9,556 bases of DNA from an uncultured Nocardioides sp. (GCF_946885725.1 NZ_CAMPGZ010000162.1:1-9556); one strand, 5' to 3'; counted from the stretch's first letter, positions 1 through 5,970 are shown. Translations and numbers: made by a program. Notes: generated by a model from the letters alone, not told the origin.

Positions 1-396
1 GCTCCCAGCTCGGCATCATGCAGATGCAGCTCGACCCGCCGGCGCTGGACGAGGCCGCGCGCGGCCTCGATCTCGCCGGCCATGAGCTGAGCCCGGGCCA
101 GCTACCTCGAGACGAGGGAAGCGGCGCCCGCGCTGGCTGCCGATGCCCTCGCGCTCGAGGGCCAGGCCGCCGCGGCTGCGGGCGACATCGAGGCAGCGCG
201 CTCCCTGTACAAGGAGGCCGTCCTCGTGATGACGGCCGTGGGGTCCGACCGCCACGCCGGCCAGTTCTGGCTGGAGCTCGGCGGACTGCTCGAGTCCGTC
301 GGCGAGGTCGAGGCGTCCCGCGACGCCTACCGCAGCGCGGCGGTCGCCGCCGGGCTGCACGCGCGCCACGGCGCGCCGACTCACGTGCTGCACTGA
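1..396 (+). pseudogene. C-terminal part of a TPR-like (probably regulator) protein, frameshifted
   Basis: The gene enters from outside the window, so its N-terminus is not visible. Bases 3-89 read well in frame 3 (SQLGIMQMQLDPPALDEAAR, then a helical stretch ending GHEL). From base 91 to the TGA at 394-396 the good frame is frame 1 (ARASYLETREAAPALAADAL onward). Both segments have nearly pure G/C third positions, and each frame is poor on the other side: frame 1 has TGA at 88-90. Dropping one base near 90 joins them into one alpha-helical protein. The last ~90 residues resemble two or three TPR-type helix pairs (GDIEAARSLYKEA; FWLELGGLLESVGEVEASRDAYRSAA). That pattern is common at the C-terminus of actinobacterial XRE-type regulators, but no DNA-binding domain lies in the window, so the regulator role is inference. 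The break may be a true pseudogene or a sequencing or assembly error. Confidence 0.6.
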
Positions 397-454
397 CGCG
401 AACCCGATTTCACCGACCCGGTACGGGCCTCTGTACGACTTTGCCGGTTCCGCT

Positions 455-489
455 GTCAAGTACGTCCGGCTTGTGTCAAAATGAGTCAA
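455..489 (+). promoter_or_regulatory. GTCAA direct repeats upstream of the EAL gene (candidate operator)
   Basis: GTCAA occurs at 455-459, 475-479 and 485-489, spaced 20 and 10 bp apart, so all three face the same side of the helix. The core GTCAAAATGAGTCAA recurs with only two changes at 2179-2193. Direct repeats at 10-11 bp are the usual layout for OmpR/PhoB-type response regulators, but which protein binds here cannot be told from the window. The site lies 80-115 bp before the EAL gene start. Confidence 0.4.
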
Positions 490-493
490 CTCC

Positions 494-513
494 GCGGCGG
501 AAGGGACCGCCGC
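494..513. other. Small hairpin in the 5' region of the EAL gene
   Basis: GCGGCGG at 494-500 and CCGCCGC at 507-513 form a perfect 7-bp stem with a 6-nt loop. It sits just after the GTCAA repeats. No T-run follows. It could end transcription from the upstream gene or be a 5' leader structure. In DNA this GC-rich, 7-bp inverted repeats also arise by chance. Confidence 0.3.
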
Positions 514-570
514 CGGGGCGCACGCTCGGGGTGGGGGTCGCAGGGCCGGAGCACGTGAGAGGGGGCACCC

Positions 571-1935
571 GTGACGCTTCGAGGGTCGTCGCTCGCCTTC
601 CTCCTCGCCGACGCCGTCGTGCTGGCCGTCGTGGCCGTCCCCGTCCTGGCCGGCCTCTTCCTCTACGAGTCGCTGGGCCCGTTCACCTGGATCGGCATCG
701 CGGTCTGGGCCGCGCTCGCCCTCGTCGCCGGCGCCGCGCTGGTGCTCCGTGAGCGGCGTGCCAGCCGCGACCTGGCCGCGCGCGAGGCCGCCCTGGCCGC
801 CACCCGCCTCACCGGGCACGACTGGGTCTGGGAGTGCGACGACCGCCTGGTCGTCACCGACAGCGGCCACGCGGTCGCGGCGCTCCTCGGGCTCTCCGCC
901 GAGCAGTGCGTCGGCCTTCCCCTCGACACGCTGCTCTACGACGACGCCAACCGTGCCCATGCCCGCACCCAGCTCGAGGCCGCCGCAGCCCCCGGCGCCC
1001 CCTCCGCCGCTCCCCGCGGCCTCGAGCTGGCGTGGCGCCGCATGGACGGTCAGCCGGTCTGGCTGCACGGCTCGGCGGCGCCCCTGCACGACCGCCGGGG
1101 CCGCGTGGTCGGCTATCGCGGGGCGTGCTGGAGTGCGGCCGAGATCGGCGAGACCGCCGCGCTGACCGAGGCCGCCGCGCGACGAGTCACCGATCTCCTG
1201 GGTGGAGCGGTGCGGGTCGACGTGGCCCTGCAGCCCATCGTCGAGGTCCGCACCGGCCGGCTGATCGGGGCCGAGGCGCTGTCGCGCTTCTCCGACGGCC
1301 GGTCCCCGATGGCCTGGTTCGGCGACGCGCACGTCGCCGGCCTGACCCGCCGGCTCGACGAGCTGACCTTCCTCAACGCGCTCTCGGCGTTCGACGACCT
1401 GCCGGCGCCGGCCTTCCTCTCCGTCAACGCCAGCCCCGAGCTGCTGCTCGACGGGGCGTTCCGGCAGCGGGTGCTGCGCAGCGGTCGCCCGCTCGACCGG
1501 CTCTTCGTCGAGATCACCGAGCACTCGCAGGTAGTCGACTATGACGATCTCGACGAGGCGCTCGACTCGCTGCGTCGCGTCGGCGTGCGCTTCGCCGTCG
1601 ACGACACCGGCGCCGGCTACTCCTCGCTCAACCACGTGCTGCGGCTGCGGCCCGACGTGATCAAGCTCGACCGCGACCTGATCTCCGACCTGGGGCACGA
1701 CGGCGCCCGGCGCGCGTTGGTCACCGCCCTCGTGCTGCTGGCTGTGGAGGTCGGTGCCTCGGTGACCGGGGAGGGCGTCGAGACCCCCGTTCAGCTCGAC
1801 GCCCTCCACGACTTGGGTGTGCAGCACGCACAGGGCTACCTGCTCGCGACGCCGACGACCGACACCGCGGCGTGGCGGGCCTGGTCGTCCCGCACGTGGC
1901 GCCAGGGCGCGCCCGCTCGGGTCGCGCGCCTCTGA
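571..1935 (+). CDS. Membrane-anchored PAS-EAL protein, probable c-di-GMP phosphodiesterase
   Basis: A 454-residue protein. Two hydrophobic segments (about 8-31 and 38-60) with a short loop anchor it in the membrane. A PAS-like sensory region follows (about 80-190, ending GRVVGYRGACW), then a complete EAL domain (about 215-435). The domain keeps the signature residues of active enzymes: E235-A236-L237 with R239, N286 in SVNAS, E314/E317 in FVEITE, D344-D345 in DDTGAGYSSL, K365 in IKLDR, E401 in GEGVET and Q421-G-Y. There is no GGDEF domain, so it should hydrolyse c-di-GMP to pGpG and not make it; the ligand sensed by the PAS region is unknown. The GTG start at 571 follows a purine-rich GAGAGGGGG at 557-565. 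GTCAA repeats lie upstream. The gene converges on the small secreted-peptide gene through a shared hairpin. Confidence 0.9.
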   Translation: MTLRGSSLAFLLADAVVLAVVAVPVLAGLFLYESLGPFTWIGIAVWAALALVAGAALVLRERRASRDLAAREAALAATRLTGHDWVWECDDRLVVTDSGHAVAALLGLSAEQCVGLPLDTLLYDDANRAHARTQLEAAAAPGAPSAAPRGLELAWRRMDGQPVWLHGSAAPLHDRRGRVVGYRGACWSAAEIGETAALTEAAARRVTDLLGGAVRVDVALQPIVEVRTGRLIGAEALSRFSDGRSPMAWFGDAHVAGLTRRLDELTFLNALSAFDDLPAPAFLSVNASPELLLDGAFRQRVLRSGRPLDRLFVEITEHSQVVDYDDLDEALDSLRRVGVRFAVDDTGAGYSSLNHVLRLRPDVIKLDRDLISDLGHDGARRALVTALVLLAVEVGASVTGEGVETPVQLDALHDLGVQHAQGYLLATPTTDTAAWRAWSSRTWRQGAPARVARL

Positions 1936-1952
1936 GGGTCGTTCGCGTGGGT

Positions 1953-1974
1953 GAGGCGCCCCCAGCGGCGCCTC
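1953..1974. terminator. Bidirectional hairpin between convergent genes
   Basis: GAGGCGCC (1953-1960) and GGCGCCTC (1967-1974) form a perfect 8-bp stem with a 6-nt loop. It lies 18 nt after the EAL stop and 17 nt past the stop of the minus-strand peptide gene, so it can serve both transcripts. No strong T-run follows on either strand, as is usual for actinobacterial terminators. Confidence 0.55.
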
Positions 1975-1990
1975 CCCGCGAGGTACGAGC

Positions 1991-2128
1991 TCAGCAGCAC
2001 CAGTGGCCGTCACGAGCGACGACGACGTTGCCCGACGACTCACCGGGAGCGGCGGAGGGGGTGGCGGTCGCGCCGAGGGTGACGACGGCGGCGACGGTGG
2101 CGACGAGAGCGGAGATGACACGCAGCAT
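1991..2128 (-). CDS. Small secreted peptide (45 aa) ending in His-Trp-Cys-Cys, unknown function
   Basis: An ATG at 2128 opens a 45-codon frame ending in TGA at 1993-1991. The N-terminus is a clear Sec-type signal: M-L-R, then a hydrophobic core (VISALVATVAAVVTLGATA), then a small-residue cleavage zone around residues 22-27. What remains is a short tail of roughly 18-23 residues, PGESSGNVVVARDGHWCC, with two adjacent cysteines at the very C-terminus. Upstream on the minus strand AAGAGG (2143-2138) is a fair ribosome binding site, 9 nt from the ATG. Third positions are almost all G or C (mostly C). The gene converges on the EAL gene and diverges from the GlsB-type gene, with GTCAA repeats in the shared upstream region. 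I do not recognise the family. It could be a secreted signal or metal/redox-active peptide, or a degenerate remnant. The signal-peptide layout makes a real gene more likely than chance. Confidence 0.6.
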   Translation of the reverse strand: MLRVISALVATVAAVVTLGATATPSAAPGESSGNVVVARDGHWCC

Positions 2129-2178
2129 GACTGTTGACCTCTTCGGGGCGGGGCGGCCGGTTGCCGCCGTCAGGAGTA

Positions 2179-2208
2179 GTCAAATTCAGTCAAGTGCCCC
2201 GCGGTCAA
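2179..2208. promoter_or_regulatory. Second GTCAA repeat cluster, between divergent genes
   Basis: GTCAA lies at 2179-2183, 2189-2193 and 2204-2208 (spacing 10 and 15), and the same word inverted (TTGAC) lies at 2134-2138. The block GTCAAATTCAGTCAA (2179-2193) matches the block upstream of the EAL gene in 13 of 15 positions. It sits ~50 bp before the secreted-peptide start and ~220 bp before the GlsB-type start, so the peptide gene is the nearer target. It is an AT-richer pocket in GC-rich DNA. On the minus strand the repeats read TTGACT, like a -35 box, but I find no matching -10. Confidence 0.4.
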
Positions 2209-2241
2209 GGATTTCGAGAAACGGGCACCAGAATGTTTGGT

Positions 2242-2260
2242 CCGGTCCCCCTCGGACCGG
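2242..2260. other. Hairpin in the long intergenic leader region
   Basis: CCGGTCC (2242-2248) and GGACCGG (2254-2260) form a perfect 7-bp stem with a 5-nt loop. It is in the 284-base gap (2129-2412) between the peptide gene and the GlsB-type gene. Apart from this, the GTCAA repeats and a weak promoter candidate, I see no gene in that gap. The hairpin may be part of a 5' leader or a small RNA, or chance. Confidence 0.3.
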
Positions 2261-2348
2261 TGGATCACGGGGCAAACCGGTGTACTCCGGACACGGTTGG
2301 GTACGACGGTCCGGCTCCGCGCACCCCGGGACAGGCCGGGTCGCGCCG

Positions 2349-2379
2349 CACGGCTCAGACCGTGTCGAGTGGATACGCT
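2349..2379 (+). promoter_or_regulatory. Weak promoter/operator candidate for the GlsB-type gene
   Basis: TACGCT at 2374-2379 fits a TANNNT -10 box, about 34 bp before the gene start. Just upstream CACGG (2349-2353) and CCGTG (2360-2364) form an inverted repeat with a 6-bp spacer, where a repressor could bind. No good -35 is visible; an alternative-sigma promoter containing GGATAC (2371-2376) is also possible. Confidence 0.25.
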
Positions 2380-2412
2380 GGAGTCCGGCCCACGTGCACA
2401 CCAGGAGGCGTC

Positions 2413-2679
2413 ATGGTCATCCAGATTCTCGGTCTTCTCTTCATCGGCCTGGTCATCGGTGCGCTTGCGCGCCTGATCAAGCCCGGCCGCCAGCGGCTCA
2501 GCATCGGCATGACGCTCGTGCTGGGCGTCGTGGGCGCGCTGATCGGCGGCTTCCTCGCCAGCCTGATCGGCACGGGTGACATCTTCGAGCTCAACTTCCT
2601 CGGCTTCGTCTTCGCCGTGATCGCAGCCGTGCTCCTCGTGGGCGTGGCCGAAGGGGCCTCGGGTCGCAAGAAGGTGTGA
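2413..2679 (+). CDS. GlsB/YeaQ/YmgE-family stress response membrane protein
   Basis: An 88-residue protein with three hydrophobic segments (about 3-19, 32-52 and 61-78), a positively charged loop GALARLIKPGRQ (16-27) after the first, glycine-rich helices (LGVVGALIGGFLASLIG), and a basic tail (GRKKV). This is the plan of the small transglycosylase-associated/GlsB family, which is linked to envelope stress; the biochemical role is unknown. The ATG at 2413 is chosen because AGGAGG lies at 2403-2408, 4 nt upstream. The frame stays open back to 2134, but that extension has no membrane or family character. A strong terminator directly follows, so it is a single-gene unit. Confidence 0.85.
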   Translation: MVIQILGLLFIGLVIGALARLIKPGRQRLSIGMTLVLGVVGALIGGFLASLIGTGDIFELNFLGFVFAVIAAVLLVGVAEGASGRKKV

Positions 2680-2689
2680 CACGACTCGC

Positions 2690-2725
2690 ACGGGGCGCCA
2701 CCGAGATCTGTCGGTGGCGCCCCGT
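2690..2725 (+). terminator. Strong intrinsic-type terminator after the GlsB-type gene
   Basis: CGGGGCGCCACCGA (2691-2704) pairs perfectly with TCGGTGGCGCCCCG (2711-2724) over 14 bp around a 6-nt loop, and an A-T pair at 2690/2725 extends it. It begins 11 nt after the stop codon. A short T-containing tract (TTCGTGTTCC) follows. It is the longest perfect hairpin I found in the window. Confidence 0.8.
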
Positions 2726-2866
2726 TCGTGTTCCTAGACTGCTCCTGCAGATCAGGTCACGGGTCGGCGAAGACGCCAACCAGCTCTCGACAGCACGACG
2801 TCGGACCGAAGTCGCACCAATCCCCTCCGGTCCCCGGTTCCACTCCGTCATGCAAGGTCCCCGCCC

Positions 2867-3478
2867 GTGCTCGTCGTGCTCGGCGCCGTCGCGTCGTTCT
2901 TCTCCCTGTCCTCCGTGGTCCCGCAGGTGCTGCGGGCTGTCCGCACCCGTGACGTCGCCGGCGTCTCCTGGGCGACCAGCGTGATGTCGCTGGCGGCCTA
3001 CACGCTGTGGGTCGTCTACGCCGTCGCCGTCGCCGACGGCATGCAGGTCTTCAACAACCTGCTCACCTTCGGCCTGCTCGGCGCGCTCGCGCTGGCCGTC
3101 GCCCGCGCCGGGGGAGCGGCGGGCGCGGCCTGGGCCGCGCCCCGAGCCGTGCTGTTCAGCGCCGCCCTCGCCCTGGCCGTGGTCGAGCTCTTCGGCGCCT
3201 TCGCGCTCGCGATGGCCTCGACGCTGTTCAGCTCGCTGCGGATGCTGCCGCAGACCCGGCTGGCCCTCTCCGGCACGCCGCTGACCGGGCTGGACCCGCT
3301 CGCGCTCGTGCTCGGCTGGGTCGGGCAGCTGCTCTGGGCGGTGTACGGCGCGCTGGCCGGCGACCTCGGCGTCCTCGTGTGCTCGACCGTCGCGCTCGTC
3401 ATGCAGACCGCGATCGTCCGGGCCCGGTTCCGCCGTACCGCCGTGCTGGTCGCCGAGGACTACGAGCTGGCCGCGTAA
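2867..3478 (+). CDS. SWEET-like PQ-loop membrane protein (two PQ repeats)
   Basis: A 203-residue, highly hydrophobic protein with two PQ-loop modules. The first has VVPQVLRAVRTRDVAGVS (P19-Q20) and continues through two more helices (about 35-56 and 61-80). The second has LRMLPQTRLALSGTPLTG (P128-Q129) and helices at about 143-163 and 165-184. A hydrophobic stretch near 94-110 could link the repeats, giving the 3+1+3 plan of SWEET sugar transporters; single bacterial SemiSWEETs are about half this length. The transported substrate is unknown. The GTG start at 2867 has only a weak AAGG (2854-2857) upstream; the first helix begins at once, so a start further downstream is unlikely. A TAGACT at 2735-2740 may be its -10 box. 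Some PQ-loop proteins are not sugar carriers, so the function stays open. Confidence 0.75.
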   Translation: MLVVLGAVASFFSLSSVVPQVLRAVRTRDVAGVSWATSVMSLAAYTLWVVYAVAVADGMQVFNNLLTFGLLGALALAVARAGGAAGAAWAAPRAVLFSAALALAVVELFGAFALAMASTLFSSLRMLPQTRLALSGTPLTGLDPLALVLGWVGQLLWAVYGALAGDLGVLVCSTVALVMQTAIVRARFRRTAVLVAEDYELAA

Positions 3479-3493
3479 CGACCTCGGGTCGTT
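3477..3493 (+). terminator. Short hairpin overlapping the PQ-loop gene stop
   Basis: AACGACC (3477-3483) and GGTCGTT (3487-3493) form a perfect 7-bp stem with a 3-nt loop, starting inside the TAA stop codon. It lies just ahead of the HIT gene's promoter, so it could separate the two units or act as an operator for the HIT gene. Confidence 0.4.
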
Positions 3494-3507
3494 GTTCCGG
3501 AACGCTC

Positions 3508-3513
3508 TAGGCT
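3508..3513 (+). promoter_or_regulatory. -10 box of the HIT gene (leaderless)
   Basis: TAGGCT fits TANNNT and ends 6 nt before the GTG at 3520. That places the transcript start on or next to the start codon. No Shine-Dalgarno sequence lies between, which agrees with a leaderless mRNA. No clear -35 box is seen. Confidence 0.5.
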
Positions 3514-3519
3514 CGGGCC

Positions 3520-3933
3520 GTGCCCGACTGCCTGTTCTGCCGCATCGTCGCCGGTGAGATCGCCGGGGACGTCGTGCTGGAGACCGACGATCTCGTCGCC
3601 TTCCTCGACCACCGTCCGGTCTTCAGGGGGCACACGCTGCTGGTCCCGCGCGAGCACGTCGTCACGCTGCCGGACCTGCCCGACCGGCTCCGCGACCCGT
3701 TCCTGGCCGCGGGCCAGCGGCTCGCGGCCGCGATGGTCGAGGCGCTCGGCGCCCAAGGCTCCTTCGTCGCGATGAACAACGTCGTCAGCCAGAGCGTGCC
3801 GCACCTGCACATGCACGTCGTGCCGCGCACCAAGGGCGACGGCCTGCGCGGCTTCTTCTGGCCGCGCACGAAGTACGCCGACGGCGAGGCCGCCGACTAC
3901 GCCGCGCGCCTCCGTGAGGTGCTCGACACCTGA
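3520..3933 (+). CDS. HIT family protein (nucleotide hydrolase/transferase)
   Basis: A 137-residue protein of the usual length for the histidine-triad family. The N-terminus carries DCLFCRI with C4 and C7. The mid part has VAFLDHRPVFRGHTLLVPREH, typical of Hint-like HIT proteins. The triad HLHMHV (H95, H97, H99) near the C-terminal third holds the catalytic histidine, H97 by family analogy. C4, C7 and two histidines could bind zinc as in some bacterial members. Such enzymes cleave purine nucleoside phosphoramidates or related nucleotide esters in the cytoplasm; the true substrate is not shown. The GTG start at 3520 is supported by the C-x-x-C motif beginning three residues later and by the -10 box 6 nt upstream. 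Confidence 0.9.
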   Translation: MPDCLFCRIVAGEIAGDVVLETDDLVAFLDHRPVFRGHTLLVPREHVVTLPDLPDRLRDPFLAAGQRLAAAMVEALGAQGSFVAMNNVVSQSVPHLHMHVVPRTKGDGLRGFFWPRTKYADGEAADYAARLREVLDT

Positions 3934-3976
3934 GCTGCTGAGTGACCCAGGCCTCGTCGCCGGCGGCCCCGCTCGG

Positions 3977-4006
3977 TTAGGTCCGTCAGGGTCTCCTCCC
4001 TACACT
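3977..4006 (+). promoter_or_regulatory. Candidate promoter of the SDR gene
   Basis: TACACT (4001-4006) is a good -10 box. TTAGGT (3977-3982) 18 bp upstream is a weak -35 match. The expected transcript start near 4013 gives a ~38-nt leader that contains the gene's AGGAGG. Confidence 0.45.
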
Positions 4007-4050
4007 CGACGGGTCCGCTCTCGCCCCCGCACCCAGGAGGACCCCCGCAG

Positions 4051-4815
4051 ATGAGCCGTTACGCCGACCGCGTCGTCGTCGTCACCGGGGCAGCCCGAGG
4101 CATCGGGGCGGCCACCGCTCAGCGGTTCGCCAAGGAGGGCGCGAGCGTCGCGATCCTCGACCTCGACCGGGAGCAGGCGCAGGCCTCGGCCGACAAGCTC
4201 GAGCTCGTCGACGGCGCCAACTCGCTGGCGCTCGCCTGCGACGTCTCCCAGACCCCGTCTGTCGAGGCCGCGGTGGGTGCGGTCGTCGAGGAGCTCGGCA
4301 AGGTCGACGTCCTCGTCAACAACGCCGGTGTCATCCGCGACAACCTGCTGTTCAAGATGTCCGACGAGGACTGGGACACCGTCATCAACGTGCACCTGCG
4401 CGGCGCGTTCCTGATGAGCCGCGAGGTCCAGAAGCACATGGTCCCGGCCAAGTACGGCAAGATCCTCAACCTCTCCAGCGTCTCCGCGCTGGGCAACCGC
4501 GGCCAGGCCAACTACTCCGCGGCCAAGATGGGCCTGCAGGGCTTGACCCGCACCCTCGCGCTCGAGCTGGGCCGTTACAACATCAACGTCAACGCGGTCG
4601 CGCCCGGCTTCATCGTCACCGACATGACCGACGCCACCGCGCGCCGCGTGGGCGTCGACCCCGAGGAGTTCCGCAAGGGCGCCGCCGAGCGGTCGCCCCT
4701 GCTCAAGGTCGGTTACCCGGAGGACATCGCTGCTGCGGCGGCGTTCCTCTGCTCCGACGAGGCCGGCTTCATCACCGGTCAGACCCTGTACGTCGACGGC
4801 GGGGCCCGCATCTGA
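4051..4815 (+). CDS. fabG: SDR family oxidoreductase, FabG-like 3-oxoacyl-ACP reductase
   Basis: A 254-residue classical short-chain dehydrogenase. The Rossmann motif TGAARGIG lies at 12-19, a D64 in ACDV contacts adenine in the family, NNAG is at 90-93, and the catalytic set is N113, S142, Y155 and K159 (YSAAK). The C-terminus has PGFIVTDMT (185-193) and ITGQTLYVDGG. The block GNRGQANYSAAKMGLQGLT is close to FabG of fatty-acid synthesis (NADPH-dependent reduction of 3-oxoacyl-ACP). Related SDRs use 3-hydroxyacyl-CoA or other alcohols, so the substrate is inferred. The ATG at 4051 has AGGAGG at 4035-4040. It has its own promoter and a terminator hairpin, and no other fatty-acid gene is adjacent, so it need not be the main FabG. 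Confidence 0.85.
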   Translation: MSRYADRVVVVTGAARGIGAATAQRFAKEGASVAILDLDREQAQASADKLELVDGANSLALACDVSQTPSVEAAVGAVVEELGKVDVLVNNAGVIRDNLLFKMSDEDWDTVINVHLRGAFLMSREVQKHMVPAKYGKILNLSSVSALGNRGQANYSAAKMGLQGLTRTLALELGRYNINVNAVAPGFIVTDMTDATARRVGVDPEEFRKGAAERSPLLKVGYPEDIAAAAAFLCSDEAGFITGQTLYVDGGARI

Positions 4816-4826
4816 CCCACTCGTGA

Positions 4827-4849
4827 CCGTGCGGGGGACACTCGCACGG
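4827..4849 (+). terminator. Hairpin terminator after the SDR gene
   Basis: CCGTGCG (4827-4833) and CGCACGG (4843-4849) form a perfect 7-bp stem around a 9-nt loop, 11 nt after the stop. No T-run follows. Confidence 0.45.
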
Positions 4850-4923
4850 CTCCGCCGCGTCTCGGTGACGCTCCACTCACGACACGTGGGGGTTGCGTCG
4901 AAAGCCAAGTTTCCTGGTCCACA

Positions 4924-5970
4924 ATGGAGTTCATGTTGTCCCGCTTCGCCTTCCGCCCTGCCCGCCGTACTCGCGCGGGTGTCGCCCTCGCCGCTACGGC
5001 GACCGCGCTGTCGCTGACCCTGGCCGGCTGCAGCGACGGCTCGACCTCGCCCGCCGGCGACGACGCCCCCGAGGGGCAGGCCACGGCCGACGGCGTGGAG
5101 ATGATCGGGCAGTGGCCGCTGACCGGCCTCCCCGCCGACACCGAGGCGCCGAAGCACCCGGTGATGGTCGTGAAGATCGACAACACCGCCAGCAGCAGCC
5201 CCCAGGTCGGGCTCTCCAAGGCCGACCTCGTCACCGAGGAGCTGGTCGAGGGCGGCATGACCCGCCTCGCCGTCTTCTACTACTCGCAGACGCCGCGCCA
5301 GGTCGGCCCGGTCCGCTCCATGCGCGCCACCGACATCGGCATCGTCAAGCCGGCCGAGGGCGCGCTCGTCGCCAGCGGCGGCGCCCCGCCGACGGTGCGC
5401 CGCGTCAAGGCCGCCGGCATCGAGACCTTCACCGAGGGCGCTAAGGGCTACGTGCGCGCGTCCGACCGCTCCGCGCCGTACAACCTGATGATGCGGCTGC
5501 CCGTCCTCGCGAAGTCGCTGAAGACGCCCCAGCCGCCGGAGAACTACCTCCCGTGGGGCAGCGACGATGACTTCCCCAAGGGTCAGAAGGCCAAGGCGAT
5601 CTCCGCGCAGTTCTCCGGTGGGCACACCACCAACTGGCGCTACGCCGGCGGGAAGTACGACAACCTCAACAGCTTCGCCGCTCCCGGCGACCACTTCGCG
5701 CCGGACACCCTGCTGGTGCTCCGGGTCCAGGTCGGCGACGCCGGCTACAAGGACCCGGCCGGCAACCCGGTGCCCGAGACCAAGTTCACCGGCTCCGGTG
5801 ACGCGATGGTCTTCCACAAGGGCCGCATGGTGCGTGCCACCTGGAAGAAGCCCGGTCTCGACGCCAAGGTGACGCTGTCGACCAAGGCGGGCGAGCTGAA
5901 GCTGCCTCCGGGCAAGGTCTGGATGGAGCTCGTGCCGCAGAACGGCGGCAACGTCGCTGTGACTCGCTAG
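4924..5970 (+). CDS. DUF3048 domain-containing lipoprotein (YerB-like)
   Basis: Up to 348 residues. An arginine-rich n-region (RFAFRPARRTRAG), a hydrophobic core and a lipobox L33-A-G-C36 mark it for export and lipid attachment at the outer face of the membrane; the paired arginines leave Tat export possible. A short low-complexity linker follows. The DUF3048 N-terminal domain spans about 62-200 (PVMVVKIDN, DLVTEELVEGGMTRLAVFY, then the conserved GPVRSMRATD at 128-137), and a C-terminal DUF3048 domain spans about 228-340. Function is unknown in this family, which includes Bacillus YerB. Two starts compete. ATG 4924 gives the longest frame. ATG 4933 (MLSRF) lies 7 nt after CACAAT (4920-4925), a possible -10 for a leaderless message, and still keeps the full signal. 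I slightly favour 4933 biologically but list the longer frame. It converges on the TetR gene with 7 nt between stop codons. Confidence 0.85.
   Translation: MEFMLSRFAFRPARRTRAGVALAATATALSLTLAGCSDGSTSPAGDDAPEGQATADGVEMIGQWPLTGLPADTEAPKHPVMVVKIDNTASSSPQVGLSKADLVTEELVEGGMTRLAVFYYSQTPRQVGPVRSMRATDIGIVKPAEGALVASGGAPPTVRRVKAAGIETFTEGAKGYVRASDRSAPYNLMMRLPVLAKSLKTPQPPENYLPWGSDDDFPKGQKAKAISAQFSGGHTTNWRYAGGKYDNLNSFAAPGDHFAPDTLLVLRVQVGDAGYKDPAGNPVPETKFTGSGDAMVFHKGRMVRATWKKPGLDAKVTLSTKAGELKLPPGKVWMELVPQNGGNVAVTR

Noticed and set aside
430..489. TTGACA boxes on the minus strand as an antisense promoter into the first gene
   Set aside because: TTGACA at 459-454 has only a poor -10 (TACAGA) at 18 bp and no minus-strand gene follows; the 10/20-bp phasing fits an operator better.
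1950..1993. UGA after Cys-Cys in the small peptide read as selenocysteine
   Set aside because: The codons after the TGA give an Arg/Gly-rich run through the terminator hairpin, and no dedicated selenocysteine-insertion structure is apparent.
16..2121. A 701-codon minus-strand open frame opposite the EAL gene
   Set aside because: It is the antisense shadow of GC-rich coding DNA: Pro/Gly/Arg-rich low-complexity translation, no domains, and a clear EAL protein on the other strand.
2134..2412. N-terminal extension of the GlsB-type protein to 181 residues
   Set aside because: The extension has no membrane or family character and passes through repeats and hairpins; AGGAGG before 2413 fixes the short start.
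4000..5817. A 605-codon minus-strand open frame
   Set aside because: It runs antisense across the SDR and DUF3048 genes, both with clear family motifs, and crosses their intergenic gap with no family features of its own.
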